64,000 nt of DNA from Zarea fungicola. Taxonomy: Eukaryota > Ascomycota > Sordariomycetes > Hypocreales > Cordycipitaceae. Positions 11,610-24,300 of this stretch are shown piece after piece. A program made the position numbers and the translations under genes. Positions within the stretch are counted from its first letter, which is position 1; every line of letters begins with the position of its first letter. The stretch spans positions 146,243 to 210,242 of the forward strand of contig FWCC01000253.1 of NCBI GenBank assembly GCA_900169235.1, given 5' to 3'. Under the pieces are notes generated by a model. The model worked only from the letters and a program-made list of their open reading frames with translations. It did not search any database and was not told the DNA's origin.

Positions 11610-12205
11610 AGCTTGCTTTAGCAAGACCCCACCAAAGCGCTGCGATGACGCGGGGCAGGCGCCTTGGCGTGTAGATCGCGAGCAAACGTCCCAGGGATAA
11701 TTTTAAGAGTTACCAGGGCGAGTTGTGCTTCTATATGTGCTGATTTATACTGTCACAGGCAATAAAGCTTGTCACTGTATTATCATGCCCAGATAATCAA
11801 GTAGTGGTGTTCCGAAAATTGGCACCTAATCAACGCGGCAATTTAAAACAAACTAGCCGCATTGACGGATGAAAAGTGACCATTTCCAGTGCAAATATAG
11901 GGTAGGCCTCACCAAAGCCCCAGTGGCCCCGTCTCTGAACTACTCAGTAAGAAAGCAATACGTAGATAGACGAACACTACAGCCTGGAGATTGATATAAT
12001 ATAGGGTGATGTTAGATGATGCTTGATTTTCCATGAGATTGGGCCTATGCGACCGAACTACACTTCAATTCCAATAGCCTTAATCGGTAAGTTCCACCAC
12101 AAGATTTAATGGGCCGAATTCGGACAACTGCAGCCCGCAATCTCTTCCTCGCCACAATCCGATACTGTAGACTCGCAACTCAGAGGACAAGATAAATCCA
12201 TTAAG
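11610..12205. other. Divergent promoter region
   Basis: Lies between the NAD kinase and pfkB-kinase start codons. I see no gene or repeat. Confidence 0.45.
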
Positions 12206-13780
12206 ATGGATATTGTCCTGGTGGGTACCTGCTATCTCGATACTATCCTGACGTTCGTATCTCCTCACCAACCCATTCGAAACTCAATTCGCCAAGCACA
12301 AACTAACCATCCGAAATCGCAGTGTGCCGCACTATCCAGACGAAGATGCAAAGCTGCGAGCTTCCACCATCAAGCGAAGACGCGGTGGCAACTGCCTAAA
12401 CTCATTGGACGTTATGCAGCAGCTCGTTGCTCATCGTGAACGTAGTGCAAATGGCCAGTCCTCCAGCAGCCGACGCAAGGCGGATAATCGTCTGCATCTG
12501 ATATCAGTTCTACCAAACCGAGACAGCGGGGACACGCAACATGTCATAGAGTCATTTGGCAAGGACTCGCCCATCAACTTTGGGCACAGCATATACCGCG
12601 AGAATGCCACCGAGGCTGCAAGTTGCTACATCATACAGAGCAAGGCGACGGGTAGCCGCACGCTCGTCAACTATAAGCCACTGGAGGAGATGACGGTTGA
12701 GGAATTTATCAGGATAACGGGTCAATTCAGCTTCCAGGGTGAATCATGGTGGCATTTCGAGGTGAGCAGCTTGTCGTACATGTACAAACAGTGATTAAAC
12801 AAGGGACAATCCGTATGCTGGTCTCTTCTAACATCATACATGCAGGGTATCATCCCAGAGATAACTCTCGAGTGCATACAGCATTTACGTCGCGTCCTCC
12901 CAAAAGCAAAAATCAGCGTTGAAGTCGAGAAGCCAGGCCGCCAAGGCCTGCAAGAGCTGGCCGCTGAAGCAGACGTCATCTTTTACTCCAAGGCATGGGC
13001 CGAGGTATGTACAAAATCAAAATTTGAGGCCACGGAGACCCAAACTTGTCCCTCATGCTAAACCAAAACCAACCCGTCATAGGCCAGTGGATATGACTCT
13101 GCAGAGACCTGTCTCAAGAAGGAGCCCAGAGGGCGAGCGTACGTTCTTTGACTCCTTTTCTTTTTGCCCGAATTCCCCTCAGAAATTAACGACAAGGAGA
13201 ACCCCAAAATCTGACTGTATGTGCGTTCTGTTTTTATTATAGATCACTAACCATATGCCCTTGGGGTGCTGGGGGTGCCTACGCATTGTCTCACTTATCC
13301 GGGGACCAGATTCATTGCCCCGTCGAGCAACATCCCGACGAGATTACCGTGGTAGAGTATGTCTCAACATTTTTTTTGGGGGGGGGGGGGGNNGGGGGGG
13401 GGGGGGGGGGGGGGTCCTTTCTTTGTCGTTTTATCTCTCCCACCGATCCCACCATGAAGCTAGGGGGCAGCCGTTCTTGTCTATATGGAATGATGCAAAG
13501 ACAGAAGCAAAGCAGGCACACACAGGAGAATAGGGTCTCAAGTGAAACAAAAGAACCACATCGGCTAACATTACTTGCATCTTACAGCTCAGTTGGTGCT
13601 GGCGACACTTTTATTGCCGGAATGCTATACGGCCTTACCTACTGCGACGGATACAGTGATGGCCAGGGTGAATCATCCTGGGATACACGTCGCTGTGTGC
13701 GCTTCGCCGTCGACTTGGCAACGTTAAAGGTGCAGCGTGATGGTTTCACTGGCCTGGCTGACGATGTTGTGCAGCCCTAG
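12206..13780 (+). CDS. pfkB-family carbohydrate kinase (ketohexokinase-like)
   Basis: Six exons: 12206-12252, 12323-12761, 12846-13004, 13083-13138, 13243-13356 and 13588-13780; together 335 residues, all junctions in frame. The N-terminus MDIVLVGTCYLDTILTVPHYPDEDAK and the following RRRGGNCLNSLDVMQQL are the substrate lid region and first glycine motif of pfkB/ribokinase-fold kinases. The C-terminal signature SVGAGDTFIAGMLYGL (about residues 273-288) holds the catalytic Asp (GAGD). ICPWGAGGAYAL fits the nucleotide-binding strand. The arrangement is closest to ketohexokinase-like members, which phosphorylate sugars using ATP in the cytosol; the true substrate cannot be read. The last intron (13357-13587, 231 bp) is unusually long and contains a poly-G tract with two undetermined bases. 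Confidence 0.87.
13378..13414. repeat. Poly-G tract with undetermined bases inside an intron
   Basis: A 37-base run of G interrupted only by NN at 13392-13393, inside the last intron of the pfkB kinase gene. The Ns show that the assembly could not settle the length, so coordinates beyond it may be off by some bases. Coding sequence is not affected. Confidence 0.95.
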
Positions 13781-16700
13781 CGGTTTGTCGTTCGATTACG
13801 AATCCGTGCCGTGGAATGACTGTATCCAGAGTAGAGCAAGCAGAAGCAAATATTTCATGTGTAGTGTAAAGGATTCGCTACAAAATGTTCTTTTTTTCAT
13901 GGCGCACAATTGTTTCGATTTAGAAATGTGAGCAAAAGGTGGTACATGACGGTTTCTGCAGACCACCACGTTTCCTCCGCCACTTGCTTGTCTTCTCCCT
14001 AGGTAACACAATGGGCAGCGTTGCATGCTTGTTTCTCTAGACTTTGCTTAGTTACTACCCTAAAAAAAAAAAAAAGAAAAGAAATAATGAAAGAAAAGAA
14101 AAGAAAGGGAAAGAAAGTAAGAAGATGAAAGAAACAGCCCAAAGGATCCGACGAAGACCCCACCAAAAACCCGAGACAGTCAAAAGAACTCACCTTTATT
14201 TGCCCTGCCCGTGTTAACCATGAGTGGACGTGCCTTTTCGGGACAATGTACTAGAGGGGTGGTGAGACACAGAGGGAGAGGAGATGCAAGTCCGCAAAGA
14301 CAGGCTAAAGGCAAAACGGTTTGACGGCAGAATACAAGTCAGACAGGCAAAAACAAGAATGTGAGTTGCAACCATTGTGGACTTTCGGGACAGTGATTCA
14401 AGATATCACAAGAGCACACATGCTTGAATGCCAGTCAAACAGTAACTAGTAAAAGAGGCCCGCCGCGATGTCCGCTGGGGGCCGTGCAAATGGGTCTGCA
14501 TGTCGAGTTTAACTGTGTCTCACTGGAAAACTGAATCTTTGGATCCGTGACGAAAGTTTGAAAGGGGAAACAAAGACTCTGTGCGACATGGCATAGGCGG
14601 TAGCTAACCCGGAGACCAAACTTTGTTCTTTTTCGCGCTACTTCTGTTTCTTTTGCTCGACTTTGACCTTTGAAGAGTTTGGAACCATAGGCGAATGAAA
14701 GGGGCTCATGAATACGCTTCAGTGTTTGATGTTCCACAGCCATCAGTAACCTGTGAAAGGCTCGCTACTCTAGTTCTCCGCCTGTCACTTTGTCAAACAT
14801 GGAATGTGGCGAAGGTAACAAAGACAGGTTGAACCCTCATTTATGGAGAGGCAACTCAACAAGAAGGATCAGATTCTACTCCTTTGGTAAAAGATTTACG
14901 GACGAACGATCTGCGACTAGCTTTACGTATATTTTACAGCTATTGAGGGGGTTATTCCCAAGTAACATCTGCTGTTAATTAGTTGCGAGTCTAAATACGC
15001 AAGAAGACTACTTCATCAAACAGTTCGCAGTTTGTTGCATTTCATCAGTCTTTTGTGGCTCTCTATTAAGTTTCTATTAGTCTGCCAAGAACCACTGCTT
15101 CAGATAGTTAGCAGCCAAAATCATAGTCGAGCTGTACCGTGTTCATCTGGAAACCTTCTTTCTATAGCGCTCGAACCCCCCCTCCCCCCCGGTGTCGTTT
15201 CTCTCGAACGGCTGATAGTCCGCTTTGTTGCGGGCCTATGTGAACAATTCGTCAAGCGTTAAAAATGGGAAGACCTCTGTCTGTCAGGTCGGCACGCTGC
15301 TGCCATACTATCAACCACACTGAACGAGCCTAAACGCTTCTTAAGCAAACGAGACTACATCCAAGGATAGCAAAGATGCCCGATTTTCAAGTGTCAATTC
15401 CCATATATCTAGTCCAGATACACTCATACATCCTAGTTGAATCATTTTGATTGGAAAACGTATCCAAATTACAGGGCCATCCCGCTGTACGATGTTGGTG
15501 GACGTAAAGGAGTACCTGATGGGTGCTCTCGCCCATCTGGCCTTTGGGCGGTTTAAGTTTCGGCGACGCCGCCGAACTCTTTAGCAGTTCTTGCCTTTCT
15601 ACTTCATTTTCTTCATAAGCTTCTTCGGAATTATCCGCTTTGTTATTCTTGTAGCCCAAATGCACTCTCTGGAAATCCCCGCGGTAATCATTCTTGAAAA
15701 CAACGCGCATGGTGTCTGCAGTTGGTGTTGGTTTTTCCCCGGCTAAGTTGTATTGTCTACTACCCATACGTGGTTTTCCATTCGTCAACGTACTTGGTCG
15801 TCGGGTGAGTTTCTCACGATGTTGGGGAACTGAGACGCTGTCCATCACTCGATACAATGACAAGCGTTAGCCAAGGCCATTGCAAACTGGATTGGAACGA
15901 AAAAATTAAAAACATATAGCCTTGGTGCCTGCTATGTACGATAGGGCATTTAGGCTACGTAGGCCAAAAGCAACACCAAGAATTTCTCAAAGTACTGGTA
16001 AGCTACAGCAACAATTTCGGAGGTGAGGCGTAACTAATCGGAGTGGCGAAAGCGTCTCCTCTAAAGTTGGTAATGTACACTGTATCGTTCCACTTGCCAC
16101 AGGTATATGCTGGCACTCTGTCAATAATTGTCATTTGAAGCGTATAGTGCCTCGTATAAACCGCCCAAATGTTGACTTTGAGCCTGCGGTACTCTATCAG
16201 TCAGCCCATGATCCACTAACTCTTTGCTGTTAAAGGAAGACGCATTATCCGCGAGGCAAAAGTTTTTAACATATTCACTGCCGAATAAAAGCACAGGCGC
16301 GCGATGACAAAGGATTGAGCCAAGCGTCTCTGCAAAGGTCGTCTTTCCGAGAGAAAACGTGCATTTTTTTATTTTATTTCACTGGTTACAAGCAAACGAC
16401 ATTTCATTTTCGGGATAAATATATATGGTGTTCGTATTAGTTTTAAGTTGATTGCCGCCGAATTGTAGCCTGGCAAGAATGTCACACTCAGAGCCTCGTG
16501 TACGTTGTTGCTATTTGTAGGGAGGCAAAGGCAGGCAACGTCTTTTAGAAGGGTGTTTATAGACTAAATTAGCACCGGGACACTACATATGGAAAAGAAC
16601 AAGCAGAACACATCATTGACAAACGGGAAGGGAGGGAGGGGCCTTGTCTCAGTCTCGCCTGGTGACGGACCTTCCGCTTACAAAATGCAGTAACTAGTTG

Positions 16701-17025
16701 AGTGGTGAGGGGCAACCAGGACAAGGCCACAGGTCAATTTGACTGGTTACACAGCACTGCCAAGCAAAAGAGCATTTTCGATTACACACTCCACCACTAG
16801 TACGTTCCGCGTGTAGACCTATCCCATTTAGTTCATGGCGCTTTCCCGTTCACTTGACTTTCCTGTGCATGGGTTTGCTTTGAGATTATCGAAGGGTGGC
16901 AGCGTTGTAGTTGCTGATTATCGCTAAAGCGCCGGCTGGCGAGGCTGAGAGGAACGCCATGCTGGTCATCCTTGTAACGTACAAAGCTGCCCGTCGCCCG
17001 AAGTGTCTTTTCCTCAGTTGGAAAA

Positions 17026-17064
17026 CATGCGACATGCGACATGCGACATGCGACATGCGACATG
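17026..17064. repeat. Tandem heptamer repeat (CATGCGA)5.6
   Basis: Five perfect copies of CATGCGA followed by CATG. A 7-bp unit shifts frame, so it is not part of a coding repeat; the open frames through it on both strands are by-products. Confidence 0.95.
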
Positions 17065-19096
17065 TCGAGGGGCGAGTTGCGCAGTTTCTTTTGTGCGCCA
17101 CGGTCTCCAACCTACAGCCTGGAAGGCACTGCTACTGTGACTGGCAGAACAGATTTATCACTCGGTTATACGGAGTATCTGTGTACATTTTCCAGTCCAC
17201 GATAAGGCACGAAGCTGTCTCGTTTGCGTACCAGACTTGCGCCGCATTAACCTCGAAGCTAGTGGATGGGCAATTCCAACGTTCCTTGTACTAAATGCGG
17301 CTTCAGAATCGCAGGCTGACGTTAGATAAGGTAATATGTGCTGGTAAGGCAAATTAATAAAACAGAGGACGCTTCTCATCAAGGATTGAAATGTTGCACA
17401 ACAGGACAGTGACGTCGGTCGCCCCTGGCTGGTGTCGTTGGTAGGCTGCTGGGGTTTTCGTACAACCTAACTATAATAAGGGCCGTGAAGCGAAAATAAA
17501 CAGATATGTACTGGTACATACCAGTAGTACGTAATTGTACGGCCGTGCTTCCAATGGCCCTTGCCGCGTAAGACACGAAGCCATTTAGGAGAGTGCTTAC
17601 AGACCGGCTCGATCTCGCATCTGTATCAACAGTATGTACTCCTCATGGCGGCGAACACCTCATTGTCCAATGCAAAGTCACGAAGCGTCACCTTGTTCCT
17701 CGAGCTGGAGCAGCCGGACACCAATCAGGTTGCTTTACAAGTGCAGCACCCACCGTGCCAGGGGTGGCTGAACGTTGTGATGCAAGTCAAGCGTTTTGGA
17801 ACAGCCAGCCCAAAAACCCAGCGACAGGGCTGCTGGAATGGCATTTTACTGGACTACTGCTACTGGCAGGTCAGAGGTCACTGTGCAGAAATAATTGGGG
17901 GTGTCGTGTAGCACCACCAAGGAGATTAGCTCGCCAGGTAGTTGGAGATTCAGCCTCAGCCTCTTGCGGCGGTGAGTGGTATTACATTTCATATTTATTA
18001 TTAGTAGCTGGGCAAAGCAGAAATTTTCTAATTGTCAGCCGATGACCTGACGATATCCGGAGGAACGGGGACAAGAGAATGGAGAACCACGGAGGAGCCA
18101 TCGGGGGCACCGCTGAGGTGGATCCTGTACCGACCGAGGGATCGTCAATGGCCCGGACAGGGGCTAAATTCAAGATGGCTGGCCGTGAATGTGGACATGG
18201 ATTTGGCTCAATGACTCCAAACTGGGCAGGTCCCTGGAAGTGAGATTTGCCGGAGTTGGGGTGGTGTGTCAGACTGTGGCAATGTGGCAACGGAACAATA
18301 AATAGACACAAACTCATCCATTCGCTATCAAGTAATAGTCTGATTAATGAGGCAGGAAACACTCACTCTACGTAGTAGGCCTCCCCTACACTCCTCAAGT
18401 TTTATTCCAGCTTGTTGACTGACTGGGAGTATTCTCACCCGTTCCACCAGGCGCTAGTCGTGGCTGGCTCGCTGTTCTCAGTTGAGGGCGTATTTATCGA
18501 CAACGGCCCGCTTATTATGAAGCAAGTCGCTGGCCGGCAAACAACGGATGGATAGAAGGTGTTTCAGTTAAGTCGAAAGCCTGCGTTGTATCGGTGCAGC
18601 TGAATAGTTGGCGTCAACATAGTTACTTGGGGAGTACGAGGGCCCGTAAGCCGAGTACCAGTAGCAACAACAAAAAAAGAAAGAGCGGAGGGGTCTTTAG
18701 GCGTTATTAGCAAGGGCTAATTAAGGCCGCAGACTTCCTTGCAGCGCCTCCAACGGCGGTAGCTTTCCCACACAGAATAGCTAAATAGTGGTTCTTTTCT
18801 TTTTCCTGAACCACTGTGCACTTTGCATCTTAAGACCACTTGAGACGCCTGTCGTCGAATTATAGTGTACTCAGTATGCGCACTTGAGTGACGTGTGAGG
18901 ATAATTTTTCCCATTAGGAGAGTAAGTACACCTTCAGAGGCCGCTCTCGTCTTGTTATGGCTTTCAAATCAGCCACAAGGTACGCATTATTGGCACCGTA
19001 TACATTTTGGGTCGGTTCTCACACAGTCGAAAGGAAAGCCGGTCCAATTGTAAGAACCGTAAGAAAATTATCATGGTTTGATGACGAGTCACTGAA

Positions 19097-19135
19097 ATCC
19101 ACTTCAACCCAGACACTTGAGCTTCACCATTAACA
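19097..19135 (+). repeat. 39-bp dispersed repeat, copy 1
   Basis: Contains CAACCCAGACACTTGAGC. It matches 21345-21383 in the same orientation at 38 of 39 positions (one C/T difference), while the flanks do not match. Confidence 0.9.
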
Positions 19136-21344
19136 GAACATGCTACATTTGATACTGCAGCAACGGAACATCAAGCACTGACTACCTAGTCGAGTGATGA
19201 ATGAATGTGGGGGGTGTGATGGCGAGTAGGGCGTCAACAAATGCAGGGAGCCATCAACGCGGGATTATGTACTGTTTGGGTGACACACCCTCTGTTATTA
19301 TGGATTTAAGCTGGGTTGATGGTGGCGTTGCCTGCAAATTGTCCTGAGAGCTAGGTAGCGGGGAAGCGATGGGTAACGAAACTGGCGTTGTGTGAGTGGT
19401 GCCCCTGTCATGAAATAGGGAGAGGCTTTCTGCGGCACGTTAACAAGATCCACCATGTGAGCAACCCAACATAAGAGACATGAAGGAAGAAGCTACCCGA
19501 GAGGGTATGAGATTGACGCATCCCATGTTAACAGCCTTTTTCGGGTTGAGTTACCAACTAGTGCCCGCATCTACTGGACGGAATCTCACTCCATTCTCGC
19601 CAAGAATGCAATAAAGCAGGTTGATGTTGAGCAAGGGTTTCTCACCCATAGCTTTACTGGTCGAACCTAGGAGTGGTGGACCGACCGGTCCATTTGTGTC
19701 CGTGTTTGGGTTATGTGACGTAGGCTTCATTGATACGTCTTTGTCGCAACTGCCCTTCTTGGGGTCTTGGAGGTGACAAAACACGTATACGGCTGTGATA
19801 GTGTCGGGCTGGTCAATAAGGTCCGTGGATGAAGCCTGTTTGATTTGGTCAGGTCGCCTCGTTTCAAACACCCACGCATTTGGGTAAACCAGACCGCGTT
19901 TTCTGCTTGCTGGTGTGAAAATACAGGTCCAGGATCGTTAGCGTATATACAAGCTTCCAACAACCTGTTAGCTTGAGAAACTGTAGCGTGATTCCCAGCA
20001 GCTTTGGTTCGGTTCCAGACCGGACGATGGTCGGTAACAGGTCACCTCCGTCCCTCAACTAAGTAACAAGGGGGTGATCGTTGGAAAAGGAGGGGCGTGG
20101 GCAGCGGCTACTGTAACGGTGCGATGCAGGCTGCAGTTGTGATTGAAAAGTATGATGTGCTGCGAATGGTTGCAAAGAATGACAGAGTGGAGTGGGAGGG
20201 AATAAACGAAAAACAAGGCATCCCAAAGCAGTGGTTAAAAGGAACCAGAGCATCCCTGCAGATCCTGCCCCAGATGGGCATCGACGTAGCCCGCTGCGGA
20301 ACTAACAACCGCTAATATTGAATTGATGAATAGGGTTAAAAACGATGCCAGTACGTCCATCCACGGCACCTTGTAAATAGCTAGATCGCTCTGTTATTTT
20401 CTTTGGGTTTGGATTTACTAGGATCACAGAACAGTCTCAACATGCACCACGTTTGGTAGCTAGCCTGTTAAAGTCGCCGTCTCACATGTCATGCTTGCTC
20501 ATGAAGAATCCGTTCAACTTGATTCGTGTTGCAGGACCGAAATCGCAACACCACCGTCAGCCGTGAGGCGCACCCTCCATGGGCAGCCACCCGCCCAAGG
20601 AGCTTGAGGCAAAATATCAACATTTTTCATTTTCGTTTTGGTCAACATTTCCATTGCCATCTGGCTCATTCAAAACACAGGCGTAGTACTGCTTGCCATT
20701 CCGGCAGTCATCCAAGGACCAGCCAGCTTGCAGCAATAATAGTCCAAAGTGAAAACCACCGCGCGGGCTCACACTGTGGATTTGGTTAGGCATAATATGA
20801 ACGGCTGCTAATGAATAAATAAGTACCAGGCCATATAGCTGCTTACTTTGGAGCAGCCTGAGCTAGGCTCTCCAGCCCTGCCGCCTGTATGTGCTGGTAG
20901 ATAACGTGTACCCAGTTTGAGTCTTGGTCAAGGGAACGGCTTTCGGCGGCCCCCTGACATGTGTGTGATTCAGTCGACGCTGGCTGAGCCTTGGCTTCTG
21001 CGGCATGGATTTGGAGGCGCATCGCCTCGTTTTGGTGGCGCCCTTACAACCCTCGCCCAAGTCCCTGTCTTGCGAGCGGCTAAACGTGATCAGTATTCTT
21101 ATTATTAGGGGAACCCGGGGCTGGGCCGACACTGTGAGTTAATTAGCAAACACGGAGCTGTATCAGTACATTCCACGCCTAGCGGCCTTGGCCAAGCACA
21201 ACTGGGCAGCCCAGCCAGCTCTTGCGTCGCCCCGCTGGGCCAGCTCTAACTGGTAAGTACATGCATGAACGAATTAGTGCCTCTTGAGACTGTGGCCGAC
21301 AGGTGGTGGCAGTGGTGAATCGTAGTTAGTGTTGAACATGAGGC

Positions 21345-21383
21345 ATCCACTTCAACCCAGACACTTGAGCTTCACTATTAACA
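21345..21383 (+). repeat. 39-bp dispersed repeat, copy 2
   Basis: Second copy of the sequence at 19097-19135, 2.2 kb downstream, same strand, with sharp ends. It lies in apparent non-coding DNA. Confidence 0.9.
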
Positions 21384-24300
21384 TTGTGCCTCAGTGCATG
21401 CGCATGTGCCCTGAGACTGGCAACGCGCTCCATGCATATGACCATTGAATTTTCCGAGGCACGGCAGTCTGGGCGCCTTGTCACGGAATGACCCATTTCA
21501 GAAGCCGAGACTTTGCTATCAGATGTAAAAGTAAAAAAAAAAAAAACGCGAACACAAAATATATACAGAGGCCAATATGGTAGCTATTGTCCGCCAGAGC
21601 TGCATTGCCCACGGTCTGGGGCGCAATGTGAAGCCGCGTTGATGAGAGACGTTTGCAGGGCTACATGGTTGGAACGCTTGCCGCAATTGGCCTCCGGCGC
21701 TCAGGACCCCTATATCGTTCTCTTTACCAGGAGAATGCTGTTGTCTTGGGCGTACGACAAACAACGTACGACTCGTAGTCGACGTCACTGGACTAGCTGA
21801 GGAGACTGCAGATGAGCCACAGAATGTACATAATACGCACGGTGCCCGTGAATGGTGACGCTGGTTATTCTGTCCGCCTATCGCTCTAGCATCCATATTT
21901 TCCGAGAGTTTCTCGCCCTCCCATTCCATTACACAAGCTGTCCCGCAACAGTATTGTCTAGTGTTGGTGGATGCTAGTTAGACCATGGCACACCCCTGTG
22001 CAGGTGCTGCAAGGAACCGTACATTGGAAAGCCTTTGAATGTTCGCAGCCTGACGGATGATTGCGGCCGCTAATTTACAGCCCTTGAGGGGTTGCGAGGC
22101 AAACGAGCACGAGGTGTCCAATAACTGACAAGGAGCTGTTGTGGAGGATGCAGCATGTATGTGGCAGTAGTACAAATCAATACGTTGCGCCAGCGTCTGA
22201 CCGGTGCAAGGCAGAGAACGTTCAAAGTCGTGTCGGCGGAGGCTCCACTTCCGCTGTCGTGGGGTTTGGTACTTTGCTTGCCTACCTCTCTTCAGGTCAT
22301 GGCGACAAATTGTGGAAAAATCTTAAAGGATGGTATATATAATCAAAAAGACATTGGTTACAGACTGCCAAGATGTCTTGAGCTTTCCAGAATTGTGGTA
22401 TATAGGGTCTGCATGCTTGCAAAGGAATTAACTAACAGGTTAACATGCCCTGTATACCTGAGTGGTACTTCCTACAGGTAGCCTGTGGGCGATATTCAGC
22501 GACACGGTAATCTGTACTCACTACGGAGTACTGCAACCTCGGCCCTTTGTTACGGAGCAAGGCGGAAGTGGTTGACCAGTTGGGTGCCTTGGAAAGCTGG
22601 CGCTGGGCGCTCGGCTGTTTTCCAGTTGCGAAGTTCCTGCCAGGGTGTTGGTGGGTATCACCAGCCCAGCTCTCTGGTGCCCTACTGCCTTCCTGCCTGG
22701 CCTGGAACTGCCTGTTAGTGGGTTACCAAAGCTGGTAGCTGCCCCAACGTCCGCTGCTGCCCCACTGTCAAAAAAACAGTTTTTGGTGGTCCCGTCATGC
22801 AAGCCGACAAAGCCAGAAGCTGTAATGTGACAGGCACCATGTTATGCAAACGCCATTTATACTGCCTCGTGATCTCTACGATCCGGAACGAAAGTCTCGC
22901 GAGACGGGAGATACCACACGCCCCAAGGAAACAGAAACTTTACTGCCCATCCCGTCTACCATACCTCGGATAGCTCGTTGTGCCATAGTCTCGCTGGCAC
23001 CAGTGCTCCACGAGCAGCGCTACAAAGTATGTATTGCCTCCCTCCCACACTAGGTTTCGTAATAGATTGTACCAATCAACCTGTAGAGGCAACAGGCAGA
23101 TACCTAGATTGTTCCAACTCACCTTCCTCTCATCCAGAATTTGTTATTAATAACTGGCAATCAGCTAACTATGCCACGTGCAACTCCATCTTGTAAAGTG
23201 TGAAGGAAATCCTGCAGGGTACCGGCACAAGCCCAATGTTTCAACCGGCGAAACGAGACGGTTTTTGCTACTCTGTACAAAATTATTATAGCGCAGTGCT
23301 TGCTCGGCTGGCAGCAGAAATTGACGAGCCCGGCCTCGTTTACTTGGAAACGACAGCCTTTGAGTTTTGCTAAATCAACGCCCACCACTCCATAGTACAA
23401 TTGCTCAAGCTGCCGCGACGGCCACACCTGGTCCCTCTTGTCCTCCATACAAGTATATGCAGTAACTTAATAATAAATAGTTGTTGAGCGTCGGTAAAAA
23501 GGCAAAAAAGGAGGGCGGCGTGCGAGGAGCGGTCGAATCAGCACCAGGCCGAAAAGGAAAGGGACATGCATGCATGCACGACCTAGGATGGGGACCCGAC
23601 ATTTCGGCGGCCCTGCGACAATGACTGTCTCTCCACTGGCACTGGTGCCCGCTTCTTGCCATTGCCAGAATACCATGATGCAGTGTATGTGCGTCAGTAA
23701 GTTATTAAAACTAGTTTGCAGGGTAACCCGCCGACCCCCCTTTCGTCTTGTCCGGCCTGGCTTGCAGTTCCCCACTCCCGAGCCTCACGCCGCTGTCATT
23801 CCAAAGAAAACGTCGACCCTCTGGGCTCACGCCCAGTTTTCTCGACGCCGCTCTCCAGATTAGGTGCTATCTTCACTGCTCCGCGGCATGCAAATGGATA
23901 GTCCATGATCGAACGTCGTACTACTGCCACACCATAGCGTGTCCCCATCCATGCCCCTCCCGCATCCCTTCCAGCCCCATGGGCCATCGGGCAATGAAAA
24001 GCTCCTTTATCACTTTTTACTGAGTAGTCGTGGCTGGCCGCTGCACTTGACCTTACGCGGCTAGAGCTGGGGACGGTGGACTACTTTCCCAGGTCTAGGT
24101 CTATTACAAACCATACTGCCTTGCTAATTTGCTTTGCTACAGAAACAGTTACATGCAGTTGTCATGGCTAGAGTGGCAATCGCTAATAAAATTGAAACTT
24201 TGCAATCGAGGATTGGACTGTTTTTGGCATAAGGCTAAGTGCTCATGCCAGTCACTATTTAATTATGGAGTTAATACGGAGCATAGTTGTGAGCAAGCAA

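Noticed and set aside
13286..13780. Frame reading through the poly-G tract
   Set aside because: The glycine run comes from intron DNA; the kinase exons on both sides join cleanly without it.
15387..15863. 158-codon minus frame in the gene-poor region
   Set aside because: Hydrophilic, no domain, no splice partners or convincing context; about the length expected by chance in 12 kb on six frames. RNA-seq could rescue it.
17026..17064. Short direct repeats resembling a CRISPR-like array
   Set aside because: Units are contiguous heptamers with no spacers, and the genome is fungal.
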